A DNA stretch of 64,000 nucleotides, from NCBI GenBank assembly GCA_001604565.1, contig LVBV01000016.1, positions 90,174 to 154,173 on the forward strand, given 5' to 3'. The DNA comes from Puniceicoccales bacterium Verruco_01 (GTDB lineage: Bacteria; Verrucomicrobiota; Verrucomicrobiia; Opitutales; Oceanipulchritudinaceae). A program made the position numbers and the translations under genes. The notes under the pieces were generated by a model that was given only the letters and a program-made list of their open reading frames with translations, was not told the DNA's origin and ran no database searches. Below are positions 15,454 to 23,697 of this stretch, in pieces. Each line of letters begins with the position of its first letter. The first letter of the stretch is position 1.

Positions 15454-16354
15454 CCACGAAGAGTTCAGGGGCGTGCTTCGAAGCGTGATCTCCAAGGCCG
15501 ACAACTGGCCGCGCAAGCCCGATCCGCGTCTCCAGATCAAGACAAAGCCGCACGGCTGGCTGTTGCCCGTCCTGCTTGAGTGCGAAAGCGCGTGTTGGGG
15601 CAGGTGGGACCACTGGTTCCGGACGATGGAAGCGGGCCGCGTCCTCGACGAGCCTATCCCGCAGATCGACTTTCAGCCAGACGCGGCGGGGCTTGCCCGC
15701 AAGATGCACGAGAAGTCTTTGGATGCCATCGCGCGCGGCAGCTGGCTCGGTTGGGATAGCTGGCGCATCTTCGACTACTACCTCGACTGGCTCCTTTACG
15801 CCTTCGGGAGTCCGCAGCAACCGGAGCCGCCGCGCGAGGTGGAGGAGGGCGCGTTCGCCCGGCTTTACCAGGTGTTCTGCCTCGAAGCGATGATCGCCTG
15901 GCCTGCGGACCTCTTCGGCGACATGCTGGCCGAGAACCGCCACGGGCGCGCCAACGGGTTCTTCCCGACGCCGCACAGCCTCGTCGAACTCATGACGAAG
16001 CTGACCTTCGGCGACGGCGACCATCGGCTCCAGACCGTGTATGATTCCTGCACGGGCACGGGCCGGATGCTGCTCCATGCGAGCAACCACAGTTACCGTC
16101 TCTTCGGGCAGGACATCAACACGACGGTGCTCAAAGCCTGCGCGGTGAACGCCTACTGCTTCGCGCCTTGGATGGTGCGGCCATTTCCATTCCTGAAGGA
16201 CGATGCGCCGGAAGCCGTGGAGCCGGTGGCGCTGCCGGAGCCTCCGATGCCGCCTGCTCTTGAGCCGATTCAGCCCGTGAAACCGGTGGGGGTCCCGCAG
16301 TTCAGGCCCGGCAGGAAACCGGAACCGGCGCAGCTGACGCTCTTCGACTTTTGA
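15446..16354 (+). CDS. N6-methylase-like protein lacking the catalytic NPP(F/Y) motif
   Basis: 302 residues. Residues 160-230 resemble HsdM-type adenine methylases: NGFFPTPHSLVELMTKLTFG, then SAM motif I YDSCTGTGRMLLHAS and LFGQDINTTVLKACAVNAY (motif II). The expected motif IV (NPPF/Y) is missing. After FAPWMVRPFPF comes a Pro-rich tail, so this looks like a SAM-binding half-protein, perhaps working with the MTase-like domain of the gene at 17030. It starts inside the end of the AAA+ gene (8-bp overlap). A structural or regulatory role is possible. Confidence 0.75.
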   Translation: MTSHEEFRGVLRSVISKADNWPRKPDPRLQIKTKPHGWLLPVLLECESACWGRWDHWFRTMEAGRVLDEPIPQIDFQPDAAGLARKMHEKSLDAIARGSWLGWDSWRIFDYYLDWLLYAFGSPQQPEPPREVEEGAFARLYQVFCLEAMIAWPADLFGDMLAENRHGRANGFFPTPHSLVELMTKLTFGDGDHRLQTVYDSCTGTGRMLLHASNHSYRLFGQDINTTVLKACAVNAYCFAPWMVRPFPFLKDDAPEAVEPVALPEPPMPPALEPIQPVKPVGVPQFRPGRKPEPAQLTLFDF

Positions 16355-16370
16355 CACCTGAGCGCTGGTC

Positions 16371-17033
16371 ATGAAGAGCGAGACAGGCGCAAAGGCGAAG
16401 GCGTTGGCCGACGGGGTGGAGGTGTGGTGCAGCTTCGACAAGCTCGTGCCCGTGGGCGACCTCCAGCCCAATCCCCGGAACCCGAACACGCACCCGGCGA
16501 AACAGGTGGAACTGCTCGCGAAGAACATCCGCTACTTCGGATGGCGGCACCCGATCACGGTTTCGCGCCTAAGCGGCTGCATTGTGGCCGGTCACGGAAG
16601 GCTGGAGGCGGCGAAGGCGCTCGGCATGCAGATTGTGCCGGTGGATTATCAGGACTTCGCGAGCGAGAACGACGAAATGGCGGTGCTCGTTGCCGACAAC
16701 CGTCTTGCGGAACTGGCGACGACCGACCTCAACACGCTCGAATCGGTCATCAAGGACCTGAAAGTGGCCGACTTCGACACGCTCCTGACCGGCTTCGAGG
16801 ACAGCGACCTTGAGAGCCTGCTCGGGCAGGTCGGGGAAGACTCGGTCGAAGACGGCGAGGCCGATCCCGCCGACGAGGACCTCGGCAAGGGCGACGTGAC
16901 GATCGCGCTCGGCCTCTACCGCTTCAAGCTGACGCAGGAGGACTACCTCGCGTGGATTGACAGCGTGAAACAGGCCGTGGGCTTCGACAAGGAGTCCGTC
17001 ACCAAGGAACTGCGCAGGAGGCTCTCCATATGA
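16371..17033 (+). CDS. ParB/sulfiredoxin-fold nuclease-like protein
   Basis: 220 residues. The ParB N-terminal domain is clear: VPVGDLQPNPRNPNTH, KNIRYFGWRHPITVSRLSGCIVAGHGRLEAAKALG (the GHGR box) and DNRLAELATTDLN. This class is common in phages next to DNA methylases and differs from chromosomal ParB by lacking a CTPase/HTH part. The C-terminus is acidic and then helical (KEELRRRLSI-like end). The stop overlaps the next start (ATGA at 17030). A possible role is nicking or an NTP-dependent regulatory function in phage DNA metabolism. Confidence 0.82.
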   Translation: MKSETGAKAKALADGVEVWCSFDKLVPVGDLQPNPRNPNTHPAKQVELLAKNIRYFGWRHPITVSRLSGCIVAGHGRLEAAKALGMQIVPVDYQDFASENDEMAVLVADNRLAELATTDLNTLESVIKDLKVADFDTLLTGFEDSDLESLLGQVGEDSVEDGEADPADEDLGKGDVTIALGLYRFKLTQEDYLAWIDSVKQAVGFDKESVTKELRRRLSI

Positions 17034-18541
17034 TCACGCTCGAACCTATTTCAGCAGTCACGCCATCAACTTATAATCCTCGCAGCGCCGACGCCGCACG
17101 ACTCGACCTGATCGAGCTGTCGCTGCGCAAGCTCGGCTTCCTCGCGCCGATCTACGCGGACAGCAACGGTGAAATCCTCTCCGGCCACCAGCGCCACCTC
17201 GTGGCCTCCCGCATGGGCGCGGCGGAGATTCCGGTGTTTCGCACGAAGGCGATGGATCTCGCCCAGCGCAAGGCCCTGAACATCGTCTTCAACCGCGCGA
17301 CGAACGACTTTGACTGGAACAGCACGCCGCAGAAGGCGACGCGGGAACTGGCCGCGCTCGACGTGCAAAAGCTCGCCGCCGCGATCCCCGACAAGGCCGT
17401 CGGCTCGCCAGATTTCTACCGCTGCGTGCGCCCGAACATGGTGCCCGTCCGCGACCTCTGCCGCACGAACGCGGGCCGCTGGCTCCAGTATGCCCGGAAC
17501 CTCGCCCGCACGCTGCACCGTCACGGGATTCTCATGCCGATCATCTGCCGCCGCGACGGCACGGTCGTGAACGGCATCGGTCGCCTCGAAATGCTGGCTG
17601 AAAAGAAGGCCGAGACCGCGCCCGTCGTCTATGTGACTGACGAGGAAGCCGCGTTCGCCGAGGCGATGATGAACCTCCTCTCGATGGATTTCGACGTGCA
17701 TTCTCGCTACGCCGATCTCCTCCGCTACAACTCCTTTCGCCGCGCCCGGCGCGTTCGTGAAGAGCTTGGCAACGGCTTCATTTTCGCCGTGCACGGGGCC
17801 AAGCCCTGCCATACCTTCGACATCTTCGACGCGAAACAAAAGGCTCTCTGGACCCGCGAGCACGGGACGACCATTCTCGACTTCGGGGCCGGGCATCTGA
17901 CGGAAACCGCGATGCTCCGCCGCGCGGGTTTCACCGTCACGCCCTTTGAGCCGTATCACATCAGCCGCGCCGAAATCGACCGAGACAAGAGCCTCGAAAT
18001 CTGCCGCGAGTTCCTGAAGGCCGTGGCCGACGGCACGCAGTGGACCTCGATCTTCCTCGCCAGCGTGCTGAACTCGGTGCCCTTCGCGAGCGACCGCGAG
18101 CACATTGCCGTGATCCTTGCCGCGCTCTGCCGTCCGGAAACCCGCGTCTATGCCTGCGCCTCCAGCGTCAGCGAAACCGGCTGGCGCCAGGTGAATGGCA
18201 AGGCGTTCCTCAACAAGTCGAACTCCGGCAACATCGCCTTCCGCCTCGACTACGAAACGGGCATCCGAATAGGCGATTTCCAAGAGAAGCCAAAAGTTCA
18301 GAAATACCACACGGAAAAAGAGTTCCGTCAGCTATGGACTCCCTTCTTCCGCTCGGTTAGTGTTGCGGAGTTGAGTAACAACGTCACCGCAATCTGCTCG
18401 CACGCCCTGCGCGTGGAACCGGAACGGCTCCGCGCCGCGCTGGAGTTCGAGTTCGACCTGCCGTATCCCGATGGCTCGCGCATGGGGCTCGTGGCTGAGG
18501 CGAAAGCGGCGTTCGGCAGGAGGCTGGGGGTGGCACTGTGA
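17030..18541 (+). CDS. ParB-like domain plus methyltransferase-like domain protein
   Basis: 503 residues. The N-terminal ParB-type domain (ISAVTPSTYNPRSAD, GEILSGHQRHLVASRMGA) is followed by a second ParB-like segment (FLHRHGILMPIICRRDGTVVNGIGRLEML, near residues 165-195). From residue 275 there is a Rossmann SAM-binding motif, TTILDFGAGHLTETAMLRRAGFTVTPFEPY, typical of class I methyltransferases, with IFLASVLNSVPF in the motif IV region. A fused DNA-binding/methylation protein of phage type. It overlaps both neighbours. Substrate unknown. Confidence 0.78.
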   Translation: MITLEPISAVTPSTYNPRSADAARLDLIELSLRKLGFLAPIYADSNGEILSGHQRHLVASRMGAAEIPVFRTKAMDLAQRKALNIVFNRATNDFDWNSTPQKATRELAALDVQKLAAAIPDKAVGSPDFYRCVRPNMVPVRDLCRTNAGRWLQYARNLARTLHRHGILMPIICRRDGTVVNGIGRLEMLAEKKAETAPVVYVTDEEAAFAEAMMNLLSMDFDVHSRYADLLRYNSFRRARRVREELGNGFIFAVHGAKPCHTFDIFDAKQKALWTREHGTTILDFGAGHLTETAMLRRAGFTVTPFEPYHISRAEIDRDKSLEICREFLKAVADGTQWTSIFLASVLNSVPFASDREHIAVILAALCRPETRVYACASSVSETGWRQVNGKAFLNKSNSGNIAFRLDYETGIRIGDFQEKPKVQKYHTEKEFRQLWTPFFRSVSVAELSNNVTAICSHALRVEPERLRAALEFEFDLPYPDGSRMGLVAEAKAAFGRRLGVAL

Positions 18542-18963
18542 TCTACCTCTTGGACCTCAACTACACCCTCGTCGGGAACTCGCCAAAGCGCGGCGAGCCG
18601 CCGCTCCGGCCCTTCATTCGCCAACTGGAGCAGGAAACCTATCGCGGGTGGCTCGTGGACCTGCTCCGCCCGCATCAGGTGATCCTCATCACGGCCCGTC
18701 CCAAGCGTTACCGCGAGGCGACGCTGGAACGCATCAAGGCTCTGACCGACTGGCAGCCGATGGATGCCTATTTTGCGGAGATCGAAGCGAGACCGCCGCA
18801 GATCAAGGAGCACCTCTTGAACACCCACATCTTCCCGAAATACGGCACAAGCGGCTACTTCGGGCTGGAGAGCAATCCGCTGACACGGGCGATGTATGCG
18901 CGGTATGGAATCAACGCCGTGCGCGTCTCCGATCAGGAGATGATGTGGCTACCGGGCGACTAA
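18538..18963 (+). CDS. HAD-like phosphatase or polynucleotide-kinase-phosphatase-like protein
   Basis: 141 residues with a GTG start overlapping the previous stop. HAD motif I is LLDLNYTLVG (residues 3-12; D-x-N in place of D-x-D), motif II is ILITARPKRYREATL (Thr) and a Lys near 85-90 (PPQIKEHLL) could be motif III. Loss of the second Asp makes canonical phosphatase activity doubtful. Phages often encode such HAD proteins for nucleotide or nucleic-acid 3'-phosphate processing. It is the last gene of the rightward module and overlaps the convergent VapC-like gene by 4 bp. Confidence 0.65.
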   Translation: MIYLLDLNYTLVGNSPKRGEPPLRPFIRQLEQETYRGWLVDLLRPHQVILITARPKRYREATLERIKALTDWQPMDAYFAEIEARPPQIKEHLLNTHIFPKYGTSGYFGLESNPLTRAMYARYGINAVRVSDQEMMWLPGD

Positions 18964-19340
18964 CCGATGTCGCGGAGCAGCTTCTTGTCGAAGGTCTTGA
19001 GTTCGCAACCTTCGCTTTTCGCCTTGGCCCAAATCATGTAGTCGCTGAAGTCCGCCTTGCCCTTGCGGAAATGTTGGAGAACGAGTCGCAAGCGGTCGGA
19101 ATCCTCGAAAGAGAAGATGGGGTCGTTCAGGAGGTTTTCGACGATCTCGGCCCAGCCGTCGCGGGATACGCGGTAGGCACTTTCCAGCACCCAGTTGGTT
19201 TCGAGGAGCACGAAGTCGAGAAGCAGGATGGGGGCATTCTTGCGTGACTCTTTTTCGATGATCGCCGCCACGACGGCGCACTGCGCTTCATCGTCCTGCA
19301 CAAGAAAACGGACGAGGTGATTGGTATCGAAAGCGAGCAT
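18960..19340 (-). CDS. PIN-domain toxin (VapC-like), pair 1
   Basis: 126 residues. The PIN fold metal site is visible: MLAFDTNHLVRFL (Asp5), LLETNWVLES (Glu), DYMIWAKAKSEGCELKTFDKKL (two C-terminal Asp). PIN toxins cleave tRNA or rRNA. The ATG at 19340 overlaps the antitoxin stop by one base, so the two are translationally coupled. It is convergent with the HAD-like gene. Confidence 0.85.
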   Translation of the reverse strand: MLAFDTNHLVRFLVQDDEAQCAVVAAIIEKESRKNAPILLLDFVLLETNWVLESAYRVSRDGWAEIVENLLNDPIFSFEDSDRLRLVLQHFRKGKADFSDYMIWAKAKSEGCELKTFDKKLLRDIG

Positions 19341-19618
19341 TATTCCGCTTCCTTCTTGATGCCGTATTTCTTCATCATGTGCTGCCGGATGCCCTCGTCC
19401 ATGTCGCTGGCGGAGACCGGTTTCATGCCCAGCTTGATGAACTTCCTCGCGCAACCGGCTGATGAGCCCGCAGTCCGCTGCTTGCGGACGGAAATCGTGT
19501 TCGCATCGGAAACGGAGAACTCAAGCCGATCCCCGGTGTTGATCGAGAGAGTCCGCCGAAGTGCCTTGGGAAGCGTGATCTGTCCCTTGGAAGTAACCTT
19601 TGCCCGTAGCGTTGCCAT
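19340..19618 (-). CDS. AbrB/MazE-like antitoxin, pair 1
   Basis: 92 residues with the swapped-hairpin DNA-binding domain at the N-terminus: RAKVTSKGQITLPKALRRTLSINTGDRLEFSV. The C-terminal half (DMDEGIRQHMMKKYG) would wrap the PIN toxin. It precedes the toxin gene and is probably autorepressed through the inverted repeat immediately upstream. Confidence 0.85.
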   Translation of the reverse strand: MATLRAKVTSKGQITLPKALRRTLSINTGDRLEFSVSDANTISVRKQRTAGSSAGCARKFIKLGMKPVSASDMDEGIRQHMMKKYGIKKEAE

Positions 19619-19647
19619 TTCTTACTAATCGCACGTTCTGGTAAGAA
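19619..19647. promoter_or_regulatory. Inverted repeat upstream of antitoxin 1
   Basis: TTCTTAC (19619-19625) and GTAAGAA (19641-19647), 7-bp arms separated by 15 bp and directly adjoining the antitoxin start codon. A likely operator for AbrB-type autoregulation. Confidence 0.5.
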
Positions 19648-19713
19648 ATCAAGACCTGATTTTGTGACACAACGCCCAATATTGGACCACGGCTTGACTC
19701 TTCGGTCATGTCG

Positions 19714-19729
19714 TGACAGATTTCTGTCA
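19714..19729. promoter_or_regulatory. Palindrome at the start of antitoxin 2
   Basis: TGACAGATTTCTGTCA, arms of 6 bp, abutting the ATG at 19729, with TTGACT at 19694-19699 as a possible -35. The placement suits an autoregulatory operator of the VapB-like gene. Confidence 0.5.
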
Positions 19730-19980
19730 TGCAGACGACGCTACGCATCAAAGATCATCTCTACCGCCGGGCGAAGGCTCGTTCCAGCGCACTTGGTCTG
19801 AGCCTCACGCGCTTCTTTGAGGAAGCCGTGGAGGAACGTCTGGAGCGGTTGGAACGCCGCAGCTCGCACAGGGTTGTCCTGCCAGTCTCCTCGGCGCGGG
19901 GTTCCGCGATGAGTCATGAGGAACTCAAGCGCAAGACTGCTGAAATCGACCTAGCGGACGATCTCGAAAGCCTGAAATAG
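19729..19980 (+). CDS. Ribbon-helix-helix-type antitoxin (VapB-like), pair 2
   Basis: 83 residues starting QTTLRIKDHLYRRAKARSSALGLSLTRFFEEAVEERLER, a ribbon-helix-helix DNA-binding pattern, with an acidic helical tail (EELKRKTAEIDLADDLESL) for toxin binding. It is followed 2 bp later by the PIN gene. Its operator is the palindrome at 19714-19729. Confidence 0.8.
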   Translation: MQTTLRIKDHLYRRAKARSSALGLSLTRFFEEAVEERLERLERRSSHRVVLPVSSARGSAMSHEELKRKTAEIDLADDLESLK

Positions 19981-19982
19981 CC

Positions 19983-20408
19983 GTGTATCTTCCCGACAAC
20001 AACATCCTCATTAGCGCCTTCAGGGCGGATACGCAGCACCATCAGGCGGCCAAGAGCTGGCTTGAAGAGACGCTGAACGGCGGGCAATCCATCCGCCTCT
20101 TCCCGACGGTCGAGACGGGCTTTTTGCGCATCGTGACGCATCCGAAGCTCTTCAGCCCGCCTTCCTCGATGGAGGAGGCCGCAGCGTTCCTTTCCGCGCT
20201 TTGCGATGCGACGAACGTAGATGTGTGCCCCTGGGGATCGGAGGATCGAGACCTATGGCTCAAGCTCTGCGCTGATATGCAGCTCGTCGGCAACGATTGC
20301 AACGACGCGATGCTGGTCGCGCTGGCGATCGGTCGCGGCCTGCACCTTGTGACCTTCGACAAGGGCTTTTCCCGTTTCAAGGGGCTCGACTGCCTGATTC
20401 TGTCCTGA
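19983..20408 (+). CDS. PIN-domain toxin (VapC-like), pair 2
   Basis: 141 residues with a GTG start. Metal-site residues: YLPDNNILISAF (Asp near 5), TVETGFLRIVTHP (Glu), GNDCNDAMLVALA (Asp) and LVTFDKGFSRF (Asp). The TG-ending motif and length match VapC RNases of the PIN family. Cotranscribed with the antitoxin. With pair 1 it forms two back-to-back addiction modules between the phage module and the metabolic block. Confidence 0.85.
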   Translation: MYLPDNNILISAFRADTQHHQAAKSWLEETLNGGQSIRLFPTVETGFLRIVTHPKLFSPPSSMEEAAAFLSALCDATNVDVCPWGSEDRDLWLKLCADMQLVGNDCNDAMLVALAIGRGLHLVTFDKGFSRFKGLDCLILS

Positions 20409-20456
20409 GTGTGGCAGTCTCTTGGAGCCAGGTGTCCATGCTCCCTTGCTGGGGCA

Positions 20457-20777
20457 TCAGACCGTCACGACGCGGTCCGAATCTCTTATGATCTCGTAAT
20501 GGTCCTTCAGTGTGGAAAGTGGGCACAACTGCGAGCCATCCGAATGGCGCAACTTCAGGCAGGTGCCGCAGGCCAGAAATTGTGCGCCCGCACTGAGCAA
20601 TTCCTGCGCAATCTTCCGCACGTCGAACTTCGGGTCGTCGATCTGGTCCATCTCGACGCCGCGACCGGAGAGAAAGATGCGCACTGAGTCGCCCTGCCGA
20701 AGGCTGTATTACGCGAGACGCAGTGCGTTGAAGACGGTTTCCGGTTTTGTTTGTGTGATGATGATGCCGAGCTTCAT
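20457..20777 (-). pseudogene. DsrE-family protein with in-frame stop
   Basis: ATG 20777 begins MKLGIIITQTKPETVFNALRLA, then TAA (20709-20711), and the same frame continues YSLRQGDSVRIFLSGRGVE...QFLACGTCLKLR and onward to the stop at 20457. Together this is a complete DsrE-fold protein of about 106 residues, with the conserved Cys in ACGTCLK. The family usually has Asn before Tyr at this point, so the TAA looks like a point or slip mutation. Sulfur-transfer relatives occur with rhodanese and CoA-disulfide reductase genes, as here. A separate 75-residue product from a downstream start is unlikely to fold. Confidence 0.75.
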
Positions 20778-20817
20778 GTCGTTGGGTATCCGGTTGGTGT
20801 TCGCATGCGAAATTGTA

Positions 20818-21720
20818 TCAGGATCCAGAGGCAAAACGATCCCATAAGGCTGTGATGGCCTTTGCTGCAGGGGAGTCAGGCTGTGCGCTGACGATCGGCT
20901 TCCCCTTCCTTGTGGCTTTCGCGATTGCCTCGTCGTAGGGAATTTCTCCGGCAAAGGTTACGCAGGAGTTTTCCGCCAACTTGCGGATGCGCCCGGTTGC
21001 CTCCGGGTTGATGTCCGCCTTGTTGACGCACACCTGCACCGGCAGATGGAACTGGCGGCAGAGTTCGAGAATGCGGGCGAGGTCGTGCTCGCCCGAGAGC
21101 GTTGGCTCGGTGACGGCGAGAACCTGCGATGCACCGGTGAGACTGGCGATCGTTGGGCAGCCGACGCCGGGCGGGCCGTCGATGATGATGAGGCTGCGCC
21201 CGCACTCGGCGGCGGTTTGCCGCGCGCGGCTCCGCACAAGCGTCGTCAGCTTGCCGGAGTTGCCGAGTCCCGGTTTGAGCCTCGCATGGACGAGCGGGCT
21301 GAATACGGTGTCTGAACGGAACAACTCGCCGCCGACAACCGGGTGCATCGAGACCGCCTTGCGCGGACAGACCGCAACGCATACTCCGCAGCCCTCGCAC
21401 TCGGACGGCTCGATGGCGAACCTGCGCCTGCCAGCGTCCGCCGCGGGGTGGATCGCGCTGAAGCGGCACTGGCGCGCGCACCTGCCGCAGCCCGTGCAGA
21501 GCGCGGCGTCGATGACGGCCTGCTTGCCGCCTGTAAAGTCTTCCTTCGTGCGCAGGGTGGGGGAGAGGAGCAGCTCCATGTTGGAGGCATCCACGTCGCA
21601 GTCGGCAATGACGGCATTGCCTGCAAGTGCGGCGAAGGAGGCGGAGACGGTGGTCTTGCCCGTGCCGCCTTTGCCGCTCACGATGACAAGTTCAAAGGGT
21701 GCTTGTGGCGTCGGCTTCAT
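20818..21720 (-). CDS. MinD-type P-loop ATPase with inserted 2[4Fe-4S] ferredoxin domain (Orp-like)
   Basis: 300 residues from ATG 21720. The deviant Walker A VSGKGGTGKTT (residues 14-24) marks the Mrp/MinD/NifH class. A ferredoxin insert lies at about residues 70-115 with two C-x2-C-x2-C-x3-C sets: CTGCGRCARQC and CEGCGVCVAVC. IIIDGPPGVGCP is the switch II/Walker B region. Such proteins are paired in the orange-protein (ORP) operons of Desulfovibrio and near NifX-like genes in many anaerobes. It is coupled to the gene upstream by an ATGA overlap at 21717. The likely role is ATP-dependent metal-cluster handling; the client is unproven. Confidence 0.88.
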   Translation of the reverse strand: MKPTPQAPFELVIVSGKGGTGKTTVSASFAALAGNAVIADCDVDASNMELLLSPTLRTKEDFTGGKQAVIDAALCTGCGRCARQCRFSAIHPAADAGRRRFAIEPSECEGCGVCVAVCPRKAVSMHPVVGGELFRSDTVFSPLVHARLKPGLGNSGKLTTLVRSRARQTAAECGRSLIIIDGPPGVGCPTIASLTGASQVLAVTEPTLSGEHDLARILELCRQFHLPVQVCVNKADINPEATGRIRKLAENSCVTFAGEIPYDEAIAKATRKGKPIVSAQPDSPAAKAITALWDRFASGS

Positions 21721-22616
21721 GTGAGTTGGGTGTTGGCCGCCTCGAACAACTTCGGCGCCTGACGCGAACGGGTCCGGGCGGCGATTTGGAGCAGGATTTG
21801 CGCGAAGGCACGCTTCAGTTCCGGCAGGGCACGCACGGCTAGGATGCCGAGTGAATAGGCGCGGGCGATGTCGAGGTTTTGCGGAAGTTCCGCCAGAATA
21901 GGGGCCGAGGCCTCGACGCATGCGGCTTGTATCATGTCCTTGCCTTCGCCGCTGCGGTTGATGACGACGCCGAAGGGCAGCTTCATCTTCGCACACACCT
22001 CCATCGCGATCCGCAGATCGTGCAGGCCGAAGGGCGTCGGCTCTGTGACGAGGATGACGTAATCGCAGCCCTTCACCGTCTCCATCATGGCGCAGGAAGT
22101 GCCCGGCGGCGCGTCGAGCAAAACCCAGCCGTCCGCGTCGCTTTTCGCTGCCTCCTTTGCGGCGCGGATGACGGGCGTGCTGTTGGCAAGGCCCACGGTG
22201 AAGGTTCCCGAAACAAAGCTGATCCCGCCCGCGTGGCCACTACGGATGGTGCCGACGGAGACACGTTCCTCGCGGATGGCCCCCGACGGGCAGACGATCG
22301 CGCAGCCGCCGCAGCTGTGGCAGAGTTCCGGGTGCACTAGCGTCACGTTTGGCAGGCTGGTGAGGGCGCCAAACTGGCAGAACCGCGCGCATTTCCCGCA
22401 ATGAGTGCAGCGGTCGTTGTCAATAACGGGGATGCGGCGCGTCACCTCGGTTTCGCTCTTGATTTCGGGACGCAGGAACAGGTGGCCGTTCGGGGCCTCC
22501 ACGTCGCAATCAACATAGGTCACTTTCTCGGCGCAGTCCGCGAGGACCGCGCCGAGATTCGTGGCCACGGTTGTTTTGCCCGTGCCGCCCTTGCCGCTGG
22601 CGATGGCGATTCGCAT
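21717..22616 (-). CDS. Second MinD-type ATPase with ferredoxin domain (Orp-like)
   Basis: 299 residues from ATG 22616. IASGKGGTGKTTVATN at the N-terminus, YVDCDVEAPNGHLF, then CTHCGKCARFC and CHSCGGCAIVC in the ferredoxin insert, and VLLDAPPGTSCAMMETV. A paralogue of the neighbour at 20818 with the same domain order; the two probably form a heterodimer, as proposed for the Desulfovibrio ORP ATPases. The C-terminal extension of 15 residues is basic. It is cotranscribed leftward with the DUF5320-like and NifX-like genes. Confidence 0.88.
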   Translation of the reverse strand: MRIAIASGKGGTGKTTVATNLGAVLADCAEKVTYVDCDVEAPNGHLFLRPEIKSETEVTRRIPVIDNDRCTHCGKCARFCQFGALTSLPNVTLVHPELCHSCGGCAIVCPSGAIREERVSVGTIRSGHAGGISFVSGTFTVGLANSTPVIRAAKEAAKSDADGWVLLDAPPGTSCAMMETVKGCDYVILVTEPTPFGLHDLRIAMEVCAKMKLPFGVVINRSGEGKDMIQAACVEASAPILAELPQNLDIARAYSLGILAVRALPELKRAFAQILLQIAARTRSRQAPKLFEAANTQLT

Positions 22617-22632
22617 GTGCTGAGTGCGTCGC

Positions 22633-22884
22633 CTACTGGCCGGGATTGGGGGACGGTGGCTGCCCTGGGTTGACCAACGGCGTTTGCTGGGGATTGTTCT
22701 GCATGGGACCAAATCCCCTGCCCATCCCGCGACCGCCCCTGCGGCCCATTCCGCGGCCAAAGCCGTTGCCGTTACCCATGCCGCGACCCTGCCCGCGACG
22801 CATCCCGCCGCCACAGGGGCCCATGCCGCGTCCCGTGCGTTCGCCTGCTCCCTGCGGACCGGTTCCGTCTCTCATTGGTGCCAT
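22633..22884 (-). CDS. DUF5320-like Gly/Met/Arg-rich small protein
   Basis: 83 residues starting MAPMRDGTGPQGAGERTGRGMGPCGGGM, the N-terminal pattern (DGTGP-G-G--TGRG-G-C) of DUF5320. These proteins recur between MinD-type ATPases and NifX-like proteins. A single Cys and many Met might ligate metal. The middle is a low-complexity G-R-G-M-G repeat. Function unknown; its place in the operon points to the same metal-cluster pathway. Confidence 0.75.
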   Translation of the reverse strand: MAPMRDGTGPQGAGERTGRGMGPCGGGMRRGQGRGMGNGNGFGRGMGRRGGRGMGRGFGPMQNNPQQTPLVNPGQPPSPNPGQ

Positions 22885-22978
22885 TGTGTGTCCTTATATA
22901 TTATCCGAGCCGGGGAATGTGGGGGAATCCCGCATGTCGCCGGTTCGGGTTATTGTGCAAAATGTGATTTCAATCCCA

Positions 22979-23314
22979 TCACCCGATGCGATTGAGCTGC
23001 TGTTTTTCCAGTAGCGCCAAAACCTCGTCCACGGTGCCGGATTCTGCGGAAAACGCCTGTATCCCCGCCGCCTTGAGCGCCCCGGCGGCCTTGGGGCCGA
23101 GTTGCCCCGTAATGACCGTTGTTACGCCGAGCGCGGCGATGGTTTCCACGGCCTTGAAGCCTGCTCCCTGCGCGGAATTGGCACCGGCGGAATTATCCAC
23201 GACGCGGCGTGAGCCGTCGGCGGTATCGACGACGCAGAAGTGGCGGCAGCGTCCGAAGTGGGCGTCGATTGGGGCGTGCTCGTTGGCCTCCAGTATGCTG
23301 ATGGCGATTTTCAT
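22979..23314 (-). CDS. NifX/NifB-type (orange-protein-like) cofactor-binding protein 1
   Basis: 111 residues of the dinitrogenase iron-molybdenum cofactor family: MKIAISILEANEHAPIDAHFGRCRHFCVVDT at the N-terminus, then GVTTVITGQLGPKAAGALKAAGI. It includes Cys in FGRCRHF. Related orange protein of Desulfovibrio binds a Mo-Cu-S cluster; other members carry FeMo-co precursors. No nif genes occur here, so an ORP-like function is more likely than nitrogen fixation. The start overlaps the neighbour's stop (ATGA). Confidence 0.85.
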   Translation of the reverse strand: MKIAISILEANEHAPIDAHFGRCRHFCVVDTADGSRRVVDNSAGANSAQGAGFKAVETIAALGVTTVITGQLGPKAAGALKAAGIQAFSAESGTVDEVLALLEKQQLNRIG

Positions 23315-23679
23315 CCGCAGTGGTGCTCGTGGCCGTGTTCGTGGTTGCAGGCCGGCTCGTCGTGATTCAGCGCGTCATCCTGAAACGCCTTGATGGCCAG
23401 CTCCGGAGAGGTGCCGGGAATTCCCGAGGCGACCTTGATCCCGTTTTGTGCGAAGAGATCCAGCGCTCTGCGGCCCATGCCGCCCGCGATGATAAGGGTT
23501 ACCCCAAGGCCCTTGAGCCATGCGGGAAACACCCCCGGCTCGTGCGGCGGCGGCGTCAGCATCGTGACGTTCGCGATCGTGCGCGAGTCCTCGCTCATCT
23601 CGTACACGGCGAACTGCTCGCAGTGGCCGAAGTGTTCGCTCAACGTGTTGTCTGTCAGTGGAATGGCTATTTTGGTCAT
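23311..23679 (-). CDS. NifX/NifB-type (orange-protein-like) protein 2, His-rich tail
   Basis: 122 residues: MTKIAIPLTDNTLSEHFGHCEQFAVYEM, then GVTLIIAGGMGRRALDLFAQNGI, the same fold as its neighbour. The last 18 residues (HDEPACNHEHGHEHHCG) are His/Cys-rich, suitable for metal storage or delivery. It is the first gene of the leftward operon (23679 down to 20818 or beyond) and is controlled by the operator pair at 23.70-23.76 kb. Confidence 0.85.
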   Translation of the reverse strand: MTKIAIPLTDNTLSEHFGHCEQFAVYEMSEDSRTIANVTMLTPPPHEPGVFPAWLKGLGVTLIIAGGMGRRALDLFAQNGIKVASGIPGTSPELAIKAFQDDALNHDEPACNHEHGHEHHCG

Positions 23680-23697
23680 GATTGGTTTTGTATTCTG

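Noticed and set aside
22979..23679. Nitrogen-fixation (nif) cluster
   Set aside because: NifX-like proteins are present but there are no nifHDK, nifB radical SAM or nifEN genes; the set fits orange-protein-type loci better.
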